NCBI GenBank assembly: GCA_900556545.1
Contig: USPE01000058.1
Coordinates: forward strand, 1-9,849
DNA length: 9,849 nt
Direction: 5' to 3'
Source of the DNA: an uncultured Peptococcaceae bacterium
GTDB lineage: Bacteria; Bacillota; Peptococcia; Peptococcales; Peptococcaceae
Shown: one piece after another, positions 6,158 to 9,849 of the stretch
Numbering within the stretch: the stretch's first letter is position 1
How the letters are laid out: every line of letters begins with the position of its first letter
Made by a program: the position numbers and the translations under genes
The notes under the pieces: generated by a model
What the model saw: only the letters and a program-made list of their open reading frames with translations
Told to the model about the DNA's origin: nothing
The model's database searches: none

Positions 6158-6648
6158 CGTTTTAAACTCCTCATCTTGGTCTGATAATAATGGGTGTGGC
6201 AGATGGCAATGGCCAACGCATCGGCAGCATCATCCGGTTTGGGCGTTTCCCGCAAACCCAGAAAAGTCTTTACCATAAACTGCACCTGTTTTTTTTCGGC
6301 CCGTCCATTGCCCACCAGCGCCTGCTTCACCTCCAAAGGGGTGTATTCATGCACCTGCAGCCCTTTTTGCGCACATGCTAACAACAGCACGCCTCTGGCT
6401 TGTCCTACTGTAATACCGGTTGTAATATTCCGGTTAAAAAATAATTCTTCAATGGCTACCTGCTCCGGTTTCCATTGCTCGATAATCTGACCAATCTGCT
6501 CATAAATCATCACCAGCCGCTGTTCCATAGGCACGCCGGCCGGCGTGTTGATGGTGCCGTAATCCACAGGTTTGATAGAGTTGCCAACCACACGAATCAC
6601 CCCAAACCCGGTTGTCGCAGTTCCGGGGTCCAGTCCCAGTATAATCAT
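6154..6648 (-). CDS. ruvC: crossover junction endodeoxyribonuclease RuvC
   Basis: RuvC is a dimeric RNase H-fold nuclease that cuts Holliday junctions symmetrically. The 164-residue protein opens with MIILGLDPGTATTGFGVI, which holds the first catalytic aspartate (D7). AIEELFFNRN gives the catalytic glutamate (E67), and DDAADALAIAICH gives the last two acidic residues (D140 and D143, aligned by motif to E. coli D138 and D141). All four are present. GTINTP and LEVKQALVGNGRAEKKQV are also typical. The start at 6648 has AAGGAG about 11 bases upstream. It is the first gene of the operon, with a promoter at 6770-6778 and a purine-rich leader of about 115 nt. Confidence 0.96.
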   Translation of the reverse strand: MIILGLDPGTATTGFGVIRVVGNSIKPVDYGTINTPAGVPMEQRLVMIYEQIGQIIEQWKPEQVAIEELFFNRNITTGITVGQARGVLLLACAQKGLQVHEYTPLEVKQALVGNGRAEKKQVQFMVKTFLGLRETPKPDDAADALAIAICHTHYYQTKMRSLKR

Positions 6649-6686
6649 GCCAACCTGTTCTCCTTTTATGGTTCATAATCAATTTC

Positions 6687-6726
6687 TGTCTTTGCTTTTT
6701 TGTTTTTACTTTCTGTTTTTGCTTTC
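6687..6726 (-). repeat. three tandem 13-14-bp repeats in the ruvC leader
   Basis: On the plus strand the units are TGTCTTTGCTTTTT (6687-6700), TGTTTTTACTTTC (6701-6713) and TGTTTTTGCTTTC (6714-6726). On the ruvC mRNA they give an almost pure purine leader of GAAAGCAAAAACA-type units. Such a leader would stay unstructured and may aid ribosome access or stability, but no role is shown. Confidence 0.6.
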
Positions 6727-6769
6727 TATTTTTTATTGAAATCAAAACTATTTTCTGAGAATTCATTTT

Positions 6770-6798
6770 ATTATACCATAAATTATCCGGAAAAAAAG
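6770..6798 (-). promoter_or_regulatory. extended -10 promoter of the ruvCAB operon
   Basis: On the minus strand TGG-TATAAT (6778-6770) is a perfect -10 with a TGn extension. The -35 region, 17 bp further upstream (6793-6798), is only CTTTTT, so recognition would depend mainly on the extended -10. Transcription would start near 6763, about 115 nt before ruvC. Confidence 0.6.
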
Positions 6799-6800
6799 TT

Positions 6801-6809
6801 TTATCCACA
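6801..6809 (+). promoter_or_regulatory. consensus DnaA box
   Basis: TTATCCACA matches the DnaA-box consensus TTATNCACA exactly. It abuts the -35 region of the ruvC promoter on its upstream side. Related but poorer TTATCC sequences occur at 6783 and 6881. A single 9-mer can occur by chance, so binding is only a possibility. Confidence 0.4.
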
Positions 6810-6855
6810 AAATCCAGCATCAAAACGAACATAGTTTCTTATGATTTCTTTATAT

Positions 6856-6884
6856 TTGAAATTTGTAAATGTATACAGTATTAT
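6856..6884 (+). promoter_or_regulatory. main promoter candidate of the amino-acid ABC binding-protein gene
   Basis: TTGAAA (6856-6861) and TATTAT (6879-6884) are 17 bp apart, close to the vegetative consensus. The start of transcription would be near 6891, about 90 nt before the ATG at 6982. The spacer contains the short palindrome TGTATACA (6870-6877), which could be an operator half-site. Confidence 0.6.
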
Positions 6885-6919
6885 CCGTTGGCTTTTCCAG
6901 TTAATTTCCCTGGTTGCTA

Positions 6920-6948
6920 TTGCCAAAGTCTTCTTTTTATGCTATCTT
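6920..6948 (+). promoter_or_regulatory. second promoter candidate of the binding-protein gene
   Basis: TTGCCA (6920-6925) and TATCTT (6943-6948) are 17 bp apart, and the -10 is preceded by TGC, an extended -10 element. The transcript would begin near 6955, leaving about 27 nt before the ATG, just enough for the AGGGGG ribosome-binding site. It is weaker than the upstream candidate; the two could act in tandem. Confidence 0.4.
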
Positions 6949-6981
6949 TTCAATAATATAAACTTTTAGGGGGACTTTAAG

Positions 6982-7836
6982 ATGAAAATGAAAAAATTAT
7001 TGGCAACTGCAATGGTAGGCGCTATGGCTTTCGGTCTGTTCGGCTGCGGCGGAAACGATGCTGCCGACACAACAGAACAGGATGGACAGGCTGAAAGCAG
7101 TCAGCTGAGAATTGGTATGGAATGCGGCTATGCGCCATTTAACTGGACACAGCAGGATGATTCCAACGGCGCTGTAGCTATTGAAGGCGGCGGTGGCTAT
7201 GCCAACGGTTATGATGTGCAGATTGCAAAACGGATTGCCGAAGATATGGGCAAAGAACTGGTAATTGTAAAAACAGAATGGACTGGTTTGATTCCATCTG
7301 TTGACAGCGGCGTGATCGATGGTATCATCGCCGGTATGTCTCCAACAGATGAAAGAAAAGAAAGCATTGATTTCTCTGACAACTACTACAAATCCAATCT
7401 GGTAATGGTTGTACGCGCTGACGGCGAATACACCGATGCTACTTCTATTCAGGATTTTGCCGGCGCAACTATCACCGGTCAGTTAAATACATTCCATAAC
7501 ACTGTAGTAGACCAGATTGAAGGTGTAAACCATGCAGAAGCAATGGAAGATTTTCCTGCTATGCGTGTAGCACTGGAAAGCGGCATCATTGACGGTTATG
7601 TATCCGAAAAACCGGAAGGTTTATCCGCCAGCGCTGCCAACAGCAACTTTGCTTTTGTTGAATTTGCAGAAGGTCAGGGCTTTGAATATAAACCAGACGA
7701 TGCAGCTTTGGCTGTTGGTCTGAAAAAAGGTTCTGAACTGGCTGAACCAATCAATGCTGCTATCGCTAAAATCAGCGTAGAAGAACAGCAGACATTAATG
7801 GATGAAGCAATTGCAAATCAGCCTTCTGCTGAATAA
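6982..7836 (+). CDS. amino-acid ABC transporter substrate-binding lipoprotein (family 3)
   Basis: A 284-residue extracytoplasmic binding protein for a polar amino acid. It has a lipoprotein signal peptide: MKMKK, a hydrophobic stretch, and the lipobox LFGC with Cys22 as the lipid-modified residue, followed by an acidic, flexible linker. The mature part is a family-3 solute-binding domain: LRIGMECGYAPFNW (42-55), GYDVQIAKRIAEDMG (77-91), and SPTDERKESIDFSDNYY (120-136), whose R125 corresponds to the arginine that usually holds the ligand carboxylate. The second lobe includes the DGYVSEKPEG segment (204-213). It is the first gene of a three-gene importer, but a strong terminator separates it from the permease. 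The exact ligand (glutamine, histidine, cystine or other) cannot be told from the sequence. Confidence 0.9.
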   Translation: MKMKKLLATAMVGAMAFGLFGCGGNDAADTTEQDGQAESSQLRIGMECGYAPFNWTQQDDSNGAVAIEGGGGYANGYDVQIAKRIAEDMGKELVIVKTEWTGLIPSVDSGVIDGIIAGMSPTDERKESIDFSDNYYKSNLVMVVRADGEYTDATSIQDFAGATITGQLNTFHNTVVDQIEGVNHAEAMEDFPAMRVALESGIIDGYVSEKPEGLSASAANSNFAFVEFAEGQGFEYKPDDAALAVGLKKGSELAEPINAAIAKISVEEQQTLMDEAIANQPSAE

Positions 7837-7895
7837 TCGCCATCACTAATAACTACTAATAACTTATTTTAATAGGCATTTTAAAATAAATGTAT

Positions 7896-7930
7896 AAAAG
7901 AAATTGTCGAAAACGGCAATTTCTTTTTTT
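7896..7930 (+). terminator. strong intrinsic terminator after the binding-protein gene
   Basis: AAAAGAAATTGTCG (7896-7909), an AAAA loop, and CGGCAATTTCTTTT (7914-7927) form a 14-bp stem with one G-T pair, followed by a run of seven Ts (7924-7930). It lies 59 bp after the stop and before the promoter of the permease gene. It should limit transcription into the membrane components, giving more binding protein than permease and ATPase. Confidence 0.9.
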
Positions 7931-7936
7931 CTGTTG

Positions 7937-7975
7937 TTGTATCTGTGCGCATAATTGTATTATAATAGTACTATT
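7937..7975 (+). promoter_or_regulatory. promoter of the permease-ATPase pair, with palindrome at the start point
   Basis: TTGTAT (7937-7942) and a perfect TATAAT (7961-7966) are 18 bp apart, placing the transcription start near 7973. The perfect 12-bp palindrome AATAGTACTATT (7964-7975) overlaps the -10 and the start point and could be an operator. It lies just after the terminator, so the permease and ATPase genes can be expressed without read-through. Confidence 0.6.
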
Positions 7976-8000
7976 GAGTATTTTGAAAGGAGGAAGTATT

Positions 8001-8774
8001 TTGGAATTTTGGTCATGGGTATCCCGTATTTTAGAACAATATGGTTCCTTAATTTTAGAAGGTACTGGTATTACTGTTTTACTGGCAATTGTCGGTACAG
8101 CAATTGGTTTTGCCATTGGTCTTTTAATCGGTATTTACAAAACAATTCCCATTAAAAGTTCTACACCACTGCCTTTAAAAGTCCTATACAAAATTTTTAA
8201 CTTTTTGTTATCTGCCTACATTGAACTGTTCCGCAGCACACCAATGATGGTGCAGGCTATGGTCATTTTTTATGGGGTAGCATACGCTTTTGGGATAACA
8301 TTAAATCGATTAATTGCCGGTTTATTCATTATTTCCATCAATACCGGGGCGTATATGGCAGAAATTGTCCGCGGCGGTATTATCTCTGTTGACAAAGGAC
8401 AGGCAGAAGCAACCCATTCTATTGGTATGACCCATTTGCAGTCTATGTCCTATATCATTTTGCCGCAGGCAATCCGTAATATTATGCCTGCTGTTGGGAA
8501 TCAGTTCATTATCAATATCAAAGACAGCTGCGTACTGAGTGTTATCGGTGTTAGCGAATTGTTCTTTGTTTCCAAATCGGCCGCAGGTGCGACATTTCAG
8601 TTTTTCCCTGCATTTTTTATTCCTTGTGTTATTTACTTTGTACTATGTTTCAGTATTACACAGATATTGCGTTACCTGGAAAGAAAAATGGACGGCTCCG
8701 ACACTTATACCATTTATGGCACAGAACCGGTCATCAATGGCGCTGACACACTGAAACGAGGTGACGTAAAGTAA
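8001..8774 (+). CDS. amino-acid ABC transporter permease (TTG start)
   Basis: A 257-residue inner-membrane permease of the HisM/GlnP type, forming the channel of the importer, probably as a homodimer since only one permease gene is present. It shows the family motif ELFRSTPMMVQ (75-85), five or so hydrophobic segments (about 21-46, 62-76, 83-113, 165-190 and 203-225) and the EAA-type ATPase-contact loop (about 135-156, with EATHSIGM and ILPQAIRN). The last 30 residues are a polar cytoplasmic tail. I chose the TTG at 8001 because AAAGGAGG lies 7 bases upstream and the protein then begins like its relatives. The longer frame from ATG 7890 would translate the terminator and promoter, giving an unlikely Cys-rich leader. 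Its stop overlaps the ATPase start by one base (TAATG). Confidence 0.9.
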   Translation: MEFWSWVSRILEQYGSLILEGTGITVLLAIVGTAIGFAIGLLIGIYKTIPIKSSTPLPLKVLYKIFNFLLSAYIELFRSTPMMVQAMVIFYGVAYAFGITLNRLIAGLFIISINTGAYMAEIVRGGIISVDKGQAEATHSIGMTHLQSMSYIILPQAIRNIMPAVGNQFIINIKDSCVLSVIGVSELFFVSKSAAGATFQFFPAFFIPCVIYFVLCFSITQILRYLERKMDGSDTYTIYGTEPVINGADTLKRGDVK

Positions 8775-9514
8775 TGGATCAGAAACCTGTTATTCAAATT
8801 CAAAACTTAAAAAAATCCTTTGGACAGCGGGAAGTACTGAAAGACATCAACTTTGACGTTCACAAAGGGGAAGTTGTTTGTATCATCGGTTCCAGCGGCT
8901 CCGGCAAATCTACTTTGCTGCGGTGCATCAATCTGCTGGAAACACCCACTGCCGGTGCAATTTTATATAACGGCAGCAATATTCTTTCTTCCGGCAACAC
9001 CCACAAGTATTGCGCCAAAGTTGGCATGGTATTTCAGCAGTTTAATCTGTTCAATAATCTAAACGTATTGGAAAACTGCGTGGTCGGTCAGGTTAAGGTT
9101 TTAAAGCAAAACCGAAAAGAAGCCGAAGAACGGGCCAAACGCTATTTGGAACAAGTAGGCATGCTGCAGTTTATCAATGCCCGTCCCCGTCAGTTATCCG
9201 GCGGTCAGAAACAGCGTGTGGCCATTGCCCGCGCCTTAGCCATGGAACCGGATGCTTTATTATTTGACGAACCAACTTCTGCCCTTGACCCTGAAATGGT
9301 AGGCGAGGTATTAAAGGTTATGAAAAGTCTGGCTGAAAGCGGACTGACCATGTTGGTAGTAACCCATGAAATGGGGTTTGCCCGTGATATCTCCGACCGT
9401 ATTGTATTTATGGACGGCGGTATTATTTTGGAAGATGGCACACCGGATGAAATCTTCAATCATCCAAAGCATGAAAGAACCAAAGCGTTTTTAACCAGAG
9501 CTATGGATAAATAA
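8774..9514 (+). CDS. amino-acid ABC transporter ATP-binding protein
   Basis: A 246-residue ATPase of the GlnQ/HisP type that powers the importer from the cytoplasmic face. All nucleotide-binding elements are present: Walker A GSSGSGKST (39-47), the Q-loop in VFQQFNLF (Q88), the ABC signature LSGGQ (141-145), Walker B LLFDEP (162-167), the D-loop SALD (169-172) and the switch histidine in VTHEM (H198). The end, LEDGTPDEIFNHPKHERTKAFL, is typical of this subfamily. The ATG shares its A with the permease stop codon, and GAGG lies 12 bases upstream, so translation is likely coupled to the permease. A terminator follows 15 bp after the stop. Confidence 0.95.
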   Translation: MDQKPVIQIQNLKKSFGQREVLKDINFDVHKGEVVCIIGSSGSGKSTLLRCINLLETPTAGAILYNGSNILSSGNTHKYCAKVGMVFQQFNLFNNLNVLENCVVGQVKVLKQNRKEAEERAKRYLEQVGMLQFINARPRQLSGGQKQRVAIARALAMEPDALLFDEPTSALDPEMVGEVLKVMKSLAESGLTMLVVTHEMGFARDISDRIVFMDGGIILEDGTPDEIFNHPKHERTKAFLTRAMDK

Positions 9515-9529
9515 GTTATATGCTATTTT

Positions 9530-9560
9530 AAAGACCTTGCCCGGTGCAGGGTCTTTTTTT
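9530..9560 (+). terminator. intrinsic terminator of the ABC transporter operon
   Basis: AAAGACCTTGC (9530-9540), a CCGGT loop, and GCAGGGTCTTT (9546-9556) make an 11-bp stem with one G-T pair, followed by seven Ts (9554-9560). It starts 15 bp after the ATPase stop codon. Confidence 0.9.
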
Positions 9561-9849
9561 GTGTTATCCTATCTCTTACTGTTTGGATACGATGTATCAG
9601 GCTCTGCTTATCAGCAACATGTCCGTTATCCGGCCAAGTAAAAAAAGAACGGCCCTGGCACGCCAAAACCGCTTTATCTTCCTAAAAGAACGATTGATCC
9701 AAACTGCAAGTTACCGAAAATATACAGCTAGGTTTTCATTGTTTTGCAATACTCCATTATCGGGAGACTGTTTGTTGCCTGCCCTCCTTCAGTGGACATC
9801 TGCTTGTCGGTCTGCTTCACTTTGGACTGCGTCCAGTTCAGCTAGACAG
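9561..9849. other. 289-bp region with no identifiable gene
   Basis: No open frame of convincing length or coding character is present on either strand. The minus strand has a terminator candidate at 9640-9671. A short minus-strand frame runs from the window edge to a stop at 9789-9791 (about 19 residues), and another encodes 23 residues from an ATG at 9799 without a ribosome-binding site. These could be a decayed or incoming gene end, or chance. I see no tRNA or known RNA structure. Confidence 0.4.
9640..9671 (-). terminator. intrinsic terminator candidate facing left
   Basis: On the minus strand CGGTTTTGGC and GCCAGGGCCG (9671-9650) pair over 10 positions, three of them G-U, across a two-base turn, followed by TTCTTTTTTT (9649-9640). 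It would stop a transcript entering from the right of the window and protect the ABC operon end. The G-U pairs and tight loop make it weaker than the other terminators. Confidence 0.5.

Larger units (their letters stand above)
6649..6981. other. divergent intergenic region between ruvC and the ABC operon
   Basis: This 333-bp gene-free, AT-rich stretch carries the control signals for both directions. For ruvC (minus) it holds a leader with tandem repeats and an extended -10 promoter. For the binding-protein gene (plus) it holds two promoter candidates and a strong ribosome-binding site, AGGGGG, 8 bases before the ATG. A consensus DnaA box lies in the middle. TATTTTCTGAGAATT (6749-6763), over the predicted ruvC start point, matches the CodY box of Bacilli at 13 of 15 positions. 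Whether this organism has CodY cannot be told. Confidence 0.7.

Noticed and set aside
7890..8000. N-terminal 37-residue extension of the permease from an ATG at 7890
   Set aside because: It would translate the terminator and promoter and gives a Cys-rich leader without a ribosome-binding site; the TTG at 8001 has a strong one.
9728..9799. A 23-codon minus-strand frame beginning MSTEGGQATNSLP as a gene
   Set aside because: No ribosome-binding site precedes it, it is very short, and I could not place the peptide in a family with confidence.

Overview
The window is about 9.85 kb of low-to-mid GC bacterial DNA and best fits a Firmicutes (Bacillota) chromosome. The order ruvC-ruvA-ruvB-DUF2905-queA on one strand, together with a family-3 amino-acid ABC transporter, points to the Negativicutes or a related clostridial lineage. 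That is inference from gene order and not a species identification. The left third is a mobile-element segment and the rest looks like core chromosome.

Left segment (1 to about 2.9-3.1 kb, all genes on the minus strand). Reading leftward, it holds a small DUF6061-like protein, a transcription terminator, a GmrSD-like DUF262/DUF1524 protein with its own strong promoter and a palindromic operator candidate, a MobC-like relaxosome protein, and then about 220 bp packed with hairpins and direct repeats that resembles a transfer origin (oriT). This looks like one end of an integrative conjugative or mobilizable element. The relaxase would be expected beyond the left edge of the window. The DUF262/DUF1524 gene is a plausible anti-phage cargo gene.

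Middle segment (3.1-6.8 kb, minus strand). This is the Holliday-junction operon ruvC-ruvA-ruvB, coupled by an ATGA overlap, a 9-bp gap and a second ATGA overlap to a small DUF2905 membrane protein. queA (queuosine biosynthesis) follows after a 136-bp gap with its own promoter candidate. As written, ruvB carries a +1 frameshift in a run of G/C bases near codon 280. The lost C-terminus is intact in the next frame, and the clustered errors suggest a sequencing or assembly artefact. tgt, the usual neighbour of queA, is absent downstream, where the mobile segment lies instead.

Right segment (6.85-9.56 kb, plus strand). A polar amino-acid ABC importer is read divergently from ruvC: a lipoprotein binding protein, a strong terminator, a second promoter, a permease starting at TTG, and an ATPase. 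The terminator and second promoter would allow the binding protein to be made in excess over the membrane parts. The last 290 bp contain the operon terminator, an opposing terminator for a minus-strand transcript entering from outside the window, and no gene I can identify.
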